This document shows, piece after piece, positions 37,668 through 56,936 of a stretch of 64,000 bases of DNA. Numbering within the stretch: the stretch's first letter is position 1; each line of letters begins with the position of its first letter. The notes beneath the pieces were generated by a model. It saw nothing but the letters and a program-made list of their open reading frames with translations. It made no database searches and was not told the DNA's origin. The stretch lies in assembly GCF_947623445.1 (NCBI RefSeq), contig NC_135246.1:9531856-9595855 (forward strand), given 5' to 3'. The stretch comes from Clavelina lepadiformis (Eukaryota; Chordata; Ascidiacea; Aplousobranchia; Clavelinidae). The translations under genes and the position numbers were made by a program.

Positions 37668-40225
37668 ATAGCGAGTCTTCCCTAAAGCTATTGAAAATTT
37701 AAAGTTATAGGCATTAGACTACTAGTTGAAAAAAGTATCAGATCTAGAAAATTTGACCTTTGCTACATATTTCTTTTGTTACAATTTTTCTCCAAAAACT
37801 GCTATCTGATTAACTACTTAGACGGACTTGTCCAATATGTCTGCTGATGGAATGGACCTCGTGGCAACTCAATAAACAAGGTCCTTGGACAAAATTCATG
37901 AAAGACCTTGATAAAAACCACGGCTGTAGAGTTTTGAATTACGGAATCAAAATTTTTCGGTCAACCAGTAGCATACAGGCAAAAAACGCCATAATGACCT
38001 AAGAAACGAAATTATTGTACTCAGATTTTACTTGAGACGAAGGAAGACATTATGCGGTCGGGCGTAGAAAATAGAATTATCAAGACATTATTAGGACAGA
38101 ATTACACGTTCCAGCCAGATGACCACCTGTTTTAGGTATTTAAGGGAAATTCCATGAGAAAGATTGCATGAAAACTAGTAGTTTAGCGTGATGTGGCGTT
38201 CAAATTTACGCTTGACAAGGAACGTTGCCTTTGTGATTGTTATAATAAGCGGTACAAACTGCTTTCATCATAAGCTGTTCTAGTTTCCATAAGATAACAC
38301 TTTAAGAAAATACAAGCTAATCGTATAGCATAATAAACAATGCACAAATAGCACATCATGTTCAGTAAAATTGCATAGGAATTAGTTTTTATTCAGTTTC
38401 TTGCGCTCAAAATGCTTCACACGATCATTACTAAAACGAGAAAAACGGTAAAGTGCTTATAGCTCACAGTCGAAAAAGAAAAGAGAGAAAGAGAACTCAT
38501 ACAGAAGAACATAGTGGTCGCTATTTTGAAAGAACAATGATCTTGAAATTATTTGCCGAATGCATAACAAGTTGTGATATTGATACATACCACGCACCTG
38601 AACAAATTTTAAAAAACTTCTATATTTCTTGAGAATTCATTAACTTTTTAAGAATTTTATTAAATTTCAAAGAACTTTTTTCTTTGCTGCGTGAAGTTGG
38701 TGTACTTTACAAGATAGTTTCCAAACTTTATGGGTTCTGCATGCCTATGGACATATGAAGGTAGGCTATATGCAGTTGTAAAACAAGACACTTCATAGGT
38801 CATCGGTGGCTTGGATTTGTTTACGCAAACTTGTGTTCATTTGCTTGAAGTAATTACAGTTTATTAACATTCATGGAGCTATATTACTTCACGCAATTAA
38901 TCGTTTTTGGTTGTTTGAATTGGGCCTATTTCTTCACGGAGAAAAGTGTAATTGTCAACAGACAGGCGAAAAACAATTGTCAATTTTCGCCAATTTTCGC
39001 CAATTTTTTGATTTTGAAAGCACTACATACAGTATATATAGTGGTATCAGGGAGTGATACGTCTAAACACTGATATAGAAAGTGGCGGTAAATTTTTTTT
39101 TCAGTAATGGAGTTTCAAATATTATTCCATAGAACACTTGCATAGCACTCTGGAAAAAACATATATCAGGTCTAAAAACATAAGAGCCAGCAAAACGTAA
39201 TGTATCTTCATATTTGAAAGTGTTACAAATTACTAGAGTTTTAAGAATGAACAAAACAGCCAAACTACTTCTGAATCTCCATGTTCAGCATTGAGAATGT
39301 TGTTAGATTTAAACGAAAGATCCGCTATACAGAGATATTTCAAAAGTATTTTGGCTGTGTTATTCATACTTAGAATTATAAACCGCTATAAACTTTCAAG
39401 TTATTCATATCTATGTTGTATAAAAGAGTCTAAGAGCCATTTTTCATTTTGTAGAAGCGTTTTTAAACTGCAAATATTCAAGCTCGTATCTAGATTGCGT
39501 TTTCAGACGGGGTTCAATAAAATCAAGGAGGCGCTTAGATAGGATACTAATCTTCGAAAATACATTATTATAGGGCAGGCAACAAGTTTGTGATTTCATA
39601 AACATACAACAACCTATTAGCCGTTTGAATGCAGTAAAAATGAAGGAAATTTAGTTATGTGCGTATAAAGCATAAAACATCAATTTTGACGCCAAAACAA
39701 AATTTTACACTTTTAAACGCTTTACGGACGTTTCATAAACGTTTACCATTGTGAGTACCAGTGACGTCCGAAACTGTGAAACAGCTTCGTGAGGAAGCTC
39801 GGAAACACTCTCAACTTGGGTTACTTACATAGCTGTTGATTGAATTCCTTGGCCCTAAACCAATTTAATCAATCTAATTACGGTTCAACGAAGTGGTTAC
39901 TTAGCAGTTTCCTCACGAATTATCACCATTCCCCAGATTTTTTACAACTAATTATCTTTTCTATTTTAATTTTCAAACTATCATTTCTGTTTTGTTTTGA
40001 CATAGTAAACAACATACTACTACAACTGCTGGGTCTAACGAGTAAACTGCCAATAGCTACATGTAGTGAACTTTAACAGCTTTTGTTATGCACTATAACG
40101 ACCTTCTCGCTTGAAAGAAGGTAGTTTTAGACTAGAGTTTAGACAGTTGCTATTATAGGGTCAATATAATTGGTGCTAAATAATAGACAGCCAATAACAT
40201 AAGCATGGGTACAATATTAACTTAC
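37668..40225. other. Intergenic, nothing recognised
   Basis: I searched for further exons of the receptor family (for example the exon 5 signature PYYR before a donor) and found none. No other gene or repeat is supported. Confidence 0.4.
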
Positions 40226-40443
40226 CAGTTTGATGGTAATAAGTCTCCTTTTTTGGGTCCAAAAATCTATTCTACACCTTTGCAATAAGGTTCTCTTCCG
40301 TCGCACAAAAGAGGGCAATTGTCAAATGCATATAAGCAGCTAACTTCAGAGTTGTTCAGCATAGTTCTATTACTAGATAGAATACCTCCGTTGTTCAGAC
40401 AATCAGTTTGGTTTGATGTAGTAACCCAAACAGCACTGTGACT
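40226..40443 (-). pseudogene. Orphan, broken copy of exon 4 of the receptor family
   Basis: The translated stretch HSAVWVTTSNQTDCLNNGG and YAFDNCPLLCDGREPYCKGV closely matches exon 4 of gene B (GAVWLTTSNQFDCVNNGG, CTLLYGGREPYCKGV). A 5-base insertion near 40267-40271, compared with gene B, produces an immediate stop after CKGVE. The donor GTAAGTT after 40226 is preserved. No other exons of this copy were found nearby, so it is a remnant of a further duplication. Gene B is its closest relative among the three. Confidence 0.82.
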
Positions 40444-42600
40444 ACTATAATAGCAGCATGTCAATTTTCAATCGAATATGCAATACTCATCTTTGTACAA
40501 GTAATAACTAAACAGCCTTTTGGTAAAAGGATTGCGTGGATGTAATGCACTAAAATTGCTAAAACTAAATAATATATGTGTGCTACATGCATTCAATTTA
40601 CGTACATGTTGTAAATGTTATTAAGCCTATACTACAGTATATACTTTTGAGAATGAATTAAGATACGATATATAAATAATGGCATAACTTGGAAAATTTT
40701 TGTCAATGACATAATTTTATCGGTTATTGTATAGGGTTATTTAGAACACGGAAAAATAACGTTTATGAGCAATTTTGTTTGCGTTTGGTGGTGTGTATTT
40801 TGTATGTAGGTGCATGAAACAGTAGTTATCCATCCAAAATCATCTTTCTACCATGCGGTTTACTAAGTAGAATAGGCCTATATATGATGCGAAAGTTGAA
40901 AAACGAGGTTTGCTACTGCAAACTACATATACTCTACTAAAATATAGCCGAGGCAGAAAATCTTTAAATTTGTGAGCTTTATGGTGGTCTTGAGATAAAT
41001 GTTTTAAGTGGCTTTAATTCACAACGCTACACCAACTTGTAAATTTGCAATAATACCAAAACCTGAGTATGTATAAGAAATGTGAAACTACTGTATATAG
41101 TATATACCGAGAACTTGTGAAATGTTATTGATGTGCAACTTTGCACGAACCCAATGCGCCTCTATATACAATCATGTAACGTACCAATGTTTAGCGAACG
41201 TTGACCTTGACACCATAATTCAATTTTTGTCAAGTCTATTTGAAAAAAAATGCGCAGTCTAAACTTTTGGTGCTTTTAACCGCTTCTTCCTCGCTTGTTG
41301 TTTGTTCGTCTTATTTTATCCTTTTATGTGACGAAACATAAACGATAAGGTGCTAAAGATATGTGTAATGTCTATAAATAACGAATGAACTCATTCACTG
41401 TTTTTGTCACAAGTGCGCGCAGATCATGTATTTCAGTGAGTTACATAATTATTGTCGGGAAATTACATACAGCTATTACAATGCTGTTTTTGCGCATTAT
41501 GTTATCTGAAAAAGAATTTAAAACTACATGTATAATGTACACGTGATATACTGGCATATCCATTTCTACCTCCAGCCGAGGCTTCAATTGTGATTCATTC
41601 TTTTTCAACTTTTTTTGTAAGTTTATATTTTGTCTGATGCGTGTAGGATGTACAGTATAGCTTACATATCGAATTACCCAATAGGAAGAAATGCTTTAAA
41701 GAATTGCTGTAAGCAATTGTATTCATATACGAACACTACAACAGATAAAAATCATCAATGTTGAAATTAACGAATTTTTTGAGCACAGCATTTGAATAAA
41801 GGTTAAGAGTTTAAACGTCTTAGGCTAAATTGACTGGGTAAACAATGTTTATAAAGAGTTTGCAAAGTAAATTTATTTAAGATGAGAGCCACGGTGAACT
41901 ATATAAGCAACCCAGTGGTATATTTTAGAAACAGCAGTGCTGTATAGCTGTGAAGGTTCCTTATATGTATGCTGAATAGTTGGCAGAAAATACATTAGTG
42001 TATATTTTTAAAATATATTTATTAATTACGTATATAAATATAATTAAATTAGAGTATAGTTGGTTTGTTTTGCATGTTAATGTATATCATATTTGGTCAG
42101 CAGATTACATTTAGACAAGACTTTGGGAGTGTGCTGTTTGCTTGTCGCGCGTTGTCGTTCAAAAGATAGTTACGTTTTCAACATTGCAGCTTATTTTACA
42201 GTTTTCTACAAAAGCATTTCTTTCTATTAGCAATCATTGGTAATACTGTAATTAAATGGTAATTACGCAACATATAAGCTAAATAGGCCTAATTATGACG
42301 TATAAATGAAATTTGCGAAACGTAGTGGTGAGTCCTTTTACGACTTTCTTTGTCATGGCTTTGGTGGAGTCTAAAAACATTGGCTTCCTTATTATTGAAA
42401 CGAATTTAGACTGGAAAGGTCTCAATCACCGCAAATTTGTTTAGGCTTGAAGGTCTTGATAAATTCTTTCAGTTATGCTGTTGAGCTTCAGCTACACAAG
42501 AATCGGTTCTGAAGATAACACCTTTCCTTTTTTGACAGTGATTATAGCGAGGTTTGTTTATCTTGGCTTCATTTGCTGAAGTTGTAACCAGCCAGTGAAA
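40444..42600. other. Intergenic, nothing recognised
   Basis: AT-rich sequence without supported exons. It should contain the promoter of the gene starting at 42601. Confidence 0.4.
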
Positions 42601-43887
42601 ATGAAAGCGAGAGAAACAAAAAAAGCGAAACAAACCAAACCTTCAATGAAACCAGGTCCGTCGAAGAAAGAACAATCAAAGCCACAAAAAAAAGAAGGTA
42701 AAAAACTATGTTTGAAATTTTTTTCCCATACTGGTACTAAATTTTAGTTTACTTGATTTTTAATTTACATTTGGTTACGGCGTGCGCAATATTTAGGTAG
42801 CCTAAAGTGTTTTGCTATATGATTTTAATGCTGTGTTTCTTAATGTCGTTTTGTAACTGACAATGGTGCTAGGTAATTGGTATTCCAATTAATATTCGCA
42901 AAGTTTTGCATTTCGATGTTGATCACTGCAACTACTATTTTAGAAAAAGAAACTCCCGTAGCGGACCCGGGAATCGATTGTTCGTTCGCCCAACTCGTCA
43001 AAGTTGTGATGGACGACGAAAACGGTCAGATAAAAAACTCTGGAAAGTGGCCGCTAATAATTGACCCAAATGGTCGTGTTGGCACCTTCATGCAATATCA
43101 AAACACAAATTACTTGTGTGGTCTCAACTCTAAGGACATGTCCGCCGAAGGTTTGCGCATGGGACTTCTTGGTTCTTTGAGGTGATGAGTCCTCCAGTTC
43201 GCCTTTTAAGTTTTCCAACTTATTTGGGATGAATTCAAATGAAAATGCAAAAGTATTTAACGACTATATCAACAGAATCACGCAATGTTCAGCACAACAC
43301 TTCTATGCAACAGTTATTTACTTCTTTTTAAGAATTACGTCTTAATAGGCTAAAATATTATACAGATACGGAAAGACGTTCGTCATAGACATGATGGAAG
43401 CTGATTTGTTTGAATCGCTCTTCGAGATGTACGACCGCGTCCAGCCCGGCTTGATGAAGGATATCATGTCCAAGGAAATCACCAAAGAAGAGAAGTGTGT
43501 TTTGTACAAACTTGAACTCTTGTGATTTGTTTTAAAACAAACAAGTGACCTTAAAAAGTTTCACAAATCACAAGTGTACATTCAACTGCATAAAAAAAAC
43601 TCTCGCCGACATATGTTAACAATAACTAGCACTCAGAATTAGTTTCGCATAAAACAAAATCCTAACTACTGTACTTTTGGAAATTCTTGTACTCGCTCAT
43701 GCAAGTCTTACTCTTGCACAGGTACCTGGCATTGGTAAAAAGCTCAGACCCGGATGATTATCAGCCAACAACGTATCCGGCATATATGGTACATGAATTT
43801 CGCTTCATCCTGATTACGTCAGTAAAAGAAAACCTCAATACGTCTATGGTAGAGCAGACGTTCCCGATCCGCATCAAAATGAATTAG
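42601..43887 (+). CDS. IQANK1-like partial paralogue containing only the C-terminal domain
   Basis: Four exons: 42601-42697, 42944-43181, 43366-43494, 43722-43887; 209 residues. Exon 1 encodes a lysine/proline-rich start (MKARETKKAKQTKPSMKPGP). Exons 2-4 equal exons 10-12 of IQANK1 at 44841-51896, with the same phases and an identical 129-bp middle exon. Signature pieces are SGKWPLIIDPNGRVGTF, TNYLCGLNSKDM, YGKTFVIDMMEADLF and TFPIRIKMN. This block resembles the AAA5 region of dynein heavy chains (RWPLMIDPQ, NAIQFGTPVLLENV), which has lost nucleotide-binding loops there too; that relation is inference. The IQ motif, ankyrin repeats and coiled coil of IQANK1 are absent. It stands tail-to-tail with IQANK1, separated by under 1 kb, so an inverted partial duplication is the simplest origin. 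Confidence 0.85.
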
Positions 43888-44635
43888 TGGTCGTGCAAAG
43901 AAAGAAGAGAACCTTGTTTTTCGTAATTACAGCTACTGTGAGGTGTATTTTGTTGTTTTTGCTTTAGAAACGTAAATTTTAGTAGTTCCATTCCTGACAT
44001 GTAGGTCTAACGGTTTACCGACATTTAATCACGCGACTGTTAATCAAGCAGACTATTACGACACGTATACATAGGTCGTATACTATTACGACACATTACA
44101 GACACGCAGTCACTTGAACCCTTTGACATTTAATCACCAGACAACGTCATTGATAAATAGTCGCATGATTAAATGCCTGTACACCGGTCTAACATGATTT
44201 CGAGTTGACATGTTTTGTAAAAGTGTCATCGACTAACGTGATTATCTATGAAACACATACAAGTATTCAATTTGTCTTGATGTCTTGCATAAACGACAGC
44301 TCAATTTCAATCATGAAATAATGACAGCATATAGAATATAAATTGCATTTATTGGGAAATTTTTAGCACGAACTATGAGTACTAAAGCTCCTAGATTGCA
44401 AATCGGCACAGTGCAAACATACTAAGGTAAAATTATATCTGTAAATAGTTAGAAAATTAAAAAGCAATACATAACGCCCTAAAACAGCACTGTTGTATGT
44501 ACTATGTCACATTGATTTAAAGTATAAATGTAACTACTTTGCTACACGTGAATACGAAACGCTAGACTTAGAATAACAAAGCTTCAGTTCAGCAATTACC
44601 ATTGGGCAATCACAGTGATTAGGATAGCTCATAAC
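43888..44635. other. Space between the two tail-to-tail genes
   Basis: Contains the 3' regions of both neighbours. A loosely repeated CTATTACGACACG-like stretch lies near 44050-44100. No gene is supported. Confidence 0.4.
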
Positions 44636-44793
44636 CAGTGGTGGGATTCAAATATTTTAACAACCGGTTCTCTCACTAGCAGCATGCCATATTGACCCGG
44701 GGCCGATATACACATAGGCCTATACATACGCTTGTTAACAACCGAATCGCGGATGTCATTAAAATTCCAAGAACCGGCAGAATCCCACCACTG
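44636..44793. mobile_element. 158-bp hAT-type MITE near the end of IQANK1
   Basis: Ends CAGTGGTGGGATTC and GAATCCCACCACTG are exact reverse complements; ACCGGTTCT and AGAACCGG form inner matches. The flanks CTCATAAC and TTTATAAC agree at six of eight bases. It lies 48 bp beyond the stop codon of IQANK1, so it probably sits in that gene's 3' untranslated region. Confidence 0.82.
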
Positions 44794-44840
44794 TTTATAA
44801 CTACAGTTATATATTAACGCCCCGTTAAACACTTTTAAAT

Positions 44841-51896
<7,056 letters not shown>

Positions 51897-54029
51897 TATG
51901 AAGGCAGTTTGTCACATGCTAGTTCAACTAACTTATTGTATTGAGAAAGTATATAAAGTAATTAACCAAACATGACGCAACGCCCACAATAAATGTATTA
52001 CTGTATTTAACTTATTGCACATTTTAACCCTATTTTAAACATGAGGATGCTTTTTTGGCACCACTCTGCAATTATTATGGTGTCAAATAAAACTAGAGCA
52101 TGCCTAGTCGAAAGTTCTTGACATTTCCTAAAAATTCTTTATGCATATCTTGATGTTCTAAATGTCTTCGCCAGGTAAACAAGTTTTGACTTATGGCCCT
52201 TTCCTTGCACCTAGGTATATAATTTTGCATAATTTAGTTCATTTTTGTGTGCCGCAATGGCTTTTTTCTCTGTGCGTTCTACAGACACCAAAGCATGAAA
52301 TCTTCAGTGCATTGTTCCACCAATGCAGCATGTCTGCGTAACATATCAAGCTGTGTTGCACCGAACTTTGACCAAGTACGTATCAATACCAGGTCAGAAC
52401 AAAGCTTTTATACAAATCTCGCCAATTTATAAATAGCCGGGTTTAAGTCGTGCAAGGATTTTCCTCAGTTTGAGTTCCTTAGTTCATGTTCTGAGATGCT
52501 GACAAACCAAGATTTGTAACTGAATTGACTATTGGATCACTGAAATTGGTCTCAATAGACTGGTGGAATCACATTTTGAGCTTGCCACAGTTTCACAAAC
52601 CAACCAGAAGTATAACGTGAGAACGAAAAGAGAAGAAGTGTCACATGTGATGCCCAACACGTCAACCTGATTTCAAACAAGCTGTGTACAATCCACACAT
52701 CACGCGTTTAGACACTTTTTACAGTCACACTGCACATTTATCGGCACTGTATTTCTCTATTTTAACTGCTCCCATGAAGATGGATTTTGCCGGATTTTCC
52801 TTAAAACACTCGTTTTTCTGTCCATTGAAGAAAGTATCTGACCCTGCGTCGAGTCGCCAGGCAAGGACTTCATGCTCCAGTTTTTCAATGCAGAACAGAT
52901 CTATCACCTAGTAGAATTTCTTTAACTTTCAATCACACCTTTCAGGTGGACGAATTACTAGAATAAATTAGAATTGACATGCTGTCACAGTATGATGCAA
53001 CTCATAATTAAAGTGCATCGGTGCAACAACAATCTCATAACCAACTCAGTTAAGCACAGTCACAGAGGAATTGATCACTCTTCTTTTGATAGACTCCACA
53101 TGCAGAATGTATAAACCATATTTACGAGACTTTCAATTCTCTCTACAGAGCACACAACAAAGCCTTCGCAGACGAGTGTTGGTCGACAATGAATCCAACT
53201 TCAAATCTTTTAAAGCTGTAGCTCGCCAAGCGGTCCTCACTCCAAACTAACTAGATTACATTCACTACTAGCAACAAACCATTTGGGAAACGAACAACAC
53301 CTCGCTCCATTAAAAAATATTCGATCCCTTTTGTTACTACTAAATGCACAAGAACCTGTGAAAGAATGTAGCTAACACTGTGAAAAATGTAGTCATCGAA
53401 GCTTGAACCAGAAATGCACTGGAGAAAGATTGAATAATGGCACACTTGGCTAGCCTTTGCACACCTGAGTTTGCACGTCTGCCCATCTGATTTTGCTCGT
53501 CTGAACACCTGAGATCTCGACGAATCCTGCCATGAAATATAGACAGGCTGTTAGGTGCAGGATTTGACAGTTTGATGCTTCAAAAAGCTTCTGTCACCGA
53601 CACATACTTGCTATGTACAACCTATAATGGTAAATCACCTACTGTGTATCGTCTCAAGTAAAAATGTGTCAAAAATTAATAAAATACATATAAAATTTAA
53701 CTATAAGGCTTGTAGGCCTGGCTGTCTACTTGCCTATGATATATAACTACATGCATAAATACATCAAAAATGTGCAAGTAAATCTAATGAAAACTGTATT
53801 TTGACTTTAGTGCACCCTTAGGCAATCCTTATGCAGACGTTTACCCTTATGGTAAACCTTGAGCTGTAAAGAGCCTGGTTTAGCCTTTTTGCCAACTTAG
53901 GCTATAAAATGACTTCAAACTTTGGTTTAGCTTTTTTTACGCCAAATAACTGAATAACCATCTGTTTATCTTCTAAACATCTCAATTGCTATTGGCATAG
54001 GGTCGTTAACCTATAGGTATACCCTAGAC
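51897..54029. other. Upstream of IQANK1; mostly unrecognised sequence
   Basis: Contains the probable promoter of IQANK1. A short stretch near 53170-53250 reads RRRVLVDNESNFKSFKAVAR, vaguely like a retroelement integrase core, but nothing around it supports that. No gene is called. Confidence 0.4.
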
Positions 54030-54678
54030 CAGAGGTCGGCAACCTGCGGCTCCGGAGCCGCATGCGACTCTTTCAGCCCTCTGCTCTGGCTCCCGTGACT
54101 TTAAACACCGCGAGCTTGGGCAATACAAAAAAATTTGTTGTAAATTAATAACGACTCTATAGTTTAAACTAGTTTTGTTGAAAATTATGACTTACAACTC
54201 CGTTTAGTATGTTTTTTCATTAAGATTTAATGCTTTTATCTTGCTAAGGATATCTTGCTTTTTATCTTCTCTTTATGCGAACAAAGCTTTTCGGTCATGA
54301 ATTACTTAAAAAATGAACAACGCTCACGCCTAACAGATGAGAGCTTGCAGTCCCAGATGAAACTCAAAGTGTCATCTTATCAAGCTAATGTAGATGTGCT
54401 GTGCAGTGAAATTCAGAAGCAAATATCGCATTAGCTGGGTGGAATAAATGATTATTTGAAAGTGTTGTGTTTAATAGTCGGGTTTTGTTTGTTGAAATTA
54501 CAGAATATTCGCATGTACAAAGCAAAAATTTTAAGAAATTCTGCATGAAGTGTAGGCTATAATTACCTTTTGTTTTAGTGGCCAACTCGACAGTTACATG
54601 TTATGGCTCCGAATAGGTCTTAATTTAAATAAACTTGGGAACATTGGCTCTTTTAATGCTAAAGGTTGCCGACCTCTG
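54030..54678 (+). mobile_element. hAT element with perfect 8-bp target duplication and a transposase end
   Basis: CCCTAGAC flanks both ends (54022-54029 and 54679-54686). The termini CAGAGGTCGGCAACC and GGTTGCCGACCTCTG are exact reverse complements. Length 649 bp. It is an internal deletion derivative of an autonomous element, because it retains the last part of a hAT transposase (54246-54434). It belongs to the same GGTCGGCAACC terminus group as the element at 10970. Confidence 0.94.
54246..54434 (+). pseudogene. C-terminal part of a hAT transposase (GTF2IRD2-like)
   Basis: Open frame reading CEQSFSVMNYLKNEQRSRLT, then DESLQSQMKLKVSSY and ending with TAG at 54432-54434. The CEQxFSxMNxxKxxxRSRLTDExL pattern is the end of the hAT dimerisation domain of GTF2IRD2/ZBED-type transposases. 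Everything before it is deleted, so it is non-functional as a transposase. Confidence 0.82.
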
Positions 54679-54686
54679 CCCTAGAC

Positions 54687-56767
54687 TATACGCACAGAAC
54701 TGACAGAAGACAGATCTAGGTAGCTTAAAAGTTAATTTACTTGAAAAAAATTTCAAAAACAGTAGCCTAGGTAGGTAACTTATATTGTGCTTGCATTGTC
54801 GTTGACAACCTTAACCACAATAGATATCCTGTTAAACAGTTTTATTTTAATTTCATGCTTCAGTAATTTTGAATTTGTGATTTGTGATTGATTGAAGTCC
54901 ACTTCCACTTGTTTTGTTGGAGAATGTGTCGTATGAGCGCCACAAAATTAACTTTAAACACGTATTTGGAAGAAATTGCTTAAAGCTTTATTGAAAAACT
55001 AAATTTAAATGATTTTCGGCTACGTTAGCATATGTAGAGTAAATACGATCGTGGAAATAATTGAAAACGATTCTTCATTGTTTTAAAATTTGTTGACTTG
55101 AACACATCTACTAACAACGCTAAATTAATTTTTGGGCTAATTTTTGTCGTTTTCCGCGGCTTATATTCGAAAAAATACGGTACCTGCAACTACTTTTTTA
55201 AAGATTTTAGCTAATTGTCGTACCATGTACCATATCATAATGGCATGCACATTTTGCAATTTTTTTTAAGTGAGGGCAAGTCCAGTCGGTCAAAACAAGT
55301 CGGTCTTATATTAATAATAGACTTTATGGAGAAATCCCTATAAAATTCTAAAACTTAAACTTTTTTCTATCTTCTAATAAGTTTATACATAGTGAAAACG
55401 AAGGAAAATAAACCCACATATTTATAACGTAAAAACGACGTCAAAAAATCAACGACTTGCCTAAAACGTAATCCCTCAATGTAACACCCGCGCGATGACC
55501 TGGTCTACCAGGCGTTACAAGAGGAGTAAGAACATTTAAAAACGCACAACGCAGGCTGATTGACTCTCAAGTTTACGGTACGGTCTATTTCTATATTGTC
55601 ACGTTGTGTTGTATCGTGGTTTTCTAAAAACGATTTGAATAATTAGCTAGCCACAGTGAATAGCCTATAATAAGTTATTTGGCGAACCGATAGACAGTTA
55701 GGGCCTACATACAAACATGCAGTGCCGACACTAACCAAACGTTTTCGTCAGGTTTTCTTTGACTATTTAACAGAATTGGTTTAACGTTAAATATACACCT
55801 ACATGCAAGTAAACCAACACTTATTCAATAAGCTTTTTTAAACAACAATAACACTAAAATAACGGTCTGGCCAGGATTAACACAGATTAAAATACCCTTT
55901 GCACTGCTACTACAACTCGCCAAACAACTAAACGCCTCGTTGCTGTACAGAAGCACTGAACAGAAAACGATATTATCATATCATACACCATTACAACACA
56001 GAGACCGGCAGTCGGTACTTTAAAATTATCGTCGGTAACGGTACTGGTACTTGGCAAACCGACAGTTCCGGTATTCGGTACTAATTTAAAAAAGTAGTTG
56101 GTTACTTTTTGTGAAAAAGTTGCTGTTGTAAATGCAATGTTTGTCGCTATTATGCCCCCGGTAAAGGTCAAAACATATTAAAACGTTAAAGTCAAAACGT
56201 TACTCGCTTGCACATTTACTTAACATTTCTAGATTTAAAAAGATCAAAAGATGCTAAAATTGGCATTAAGTATTAATTAACTTGTATTTTTGAAAACATA
56301 GCCTACTTGGTAAAATTTTGAAATGATTAGGCTACATGAAAAGTAGCCTACTGAGTACCGGGATCGACTGAAAATGCTTGAAAAAATTAATTCGGTATAG
56401 AGATTCGGTACTTCGGTACGGTTCCATGGTATAACATATGATTACAGAAAACTACAGTACCATACACTACAATGTTTGTAAACAATAACGTAACCGGCAT
56501 AGTAAAACTCAAAATAGAAGTGAAATACCAAGCTTATTTCAATCAGTGCATTCCAGTGTGAGCGGAGTTAATGCATCGAAAACCGAAGTGATGGGGTTGA
56601 TTATGCACATGCATAGGTAAAGGAGGGGCGTATGCAGTGAGGTCACCAGTTTGGCGTATTTAGCTTCCGGAGTCCTCCGCGTAACCGCGGGGTCTGGTCG
56701 AGAGACTGACATATATCTTAGTGCTTTATAACTACAAACTCTTTAAACTTGGCTCGATAATAGGCCT
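54687..56767. other. Intergenic, repeat-like stretch only
   Basis: No gene is supported. The only structure seen is the CGGTAC-rich stretch annotated separately at 56000-56430. Confidence 0.4.
56000..56430. repeat. Degenerate element rich in CGGTAC motifs
   Basis: AGTCGGTACTTTAAAATT, CGGTAACGGTACTGGTAC and TTCCGGTATTCGGTAC near the left, and ATTCGGTACTTCGGTACGG near the right, flank a plain interior. This layout resembles a worn DNA transposon end pair. No target duplication is clear. Confidence 0.4.
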
Positions 56768-56936
56768 ATGGAAGAAGGGCCCTCCGTTGTTGTCAAATAC
56801 AGTTTGCGACGCCAATTGGCGAGAAATCATACCGTTAACTTAGGTCAAGTTGAGCGTTTTGTAGGTGCCGCTGTGTTTGTCGTTCCGGCGAAAAAAGTCT
56901 TCTCAATTTTAACGTTACCAAGTTTGCTTCAATCAG
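56768..56936 (+). CDS. Possible first coding exon, protein not recognised
   Basis: ATG 56768 opens 56 codons (MEEGPSVVVKYSLRRQLARN, then NLGQVERFVGAAVFVVPAKK) ending LLQS before the donor CAG/GTAATG. The composition looks coding and the upstream sequence (56650-56700) is unusually GC-rich, as a promoter might be. I do not recognise the protein and found no following exon, so this may be chance. Confidence 0.3.

Noticed and set aside
53170..53250. Fragment resembling a retroelement integrase core (VLVDNESNFK)
   Set aside because: Only one short motif, without the other catalytic residues or any LTR nearby.
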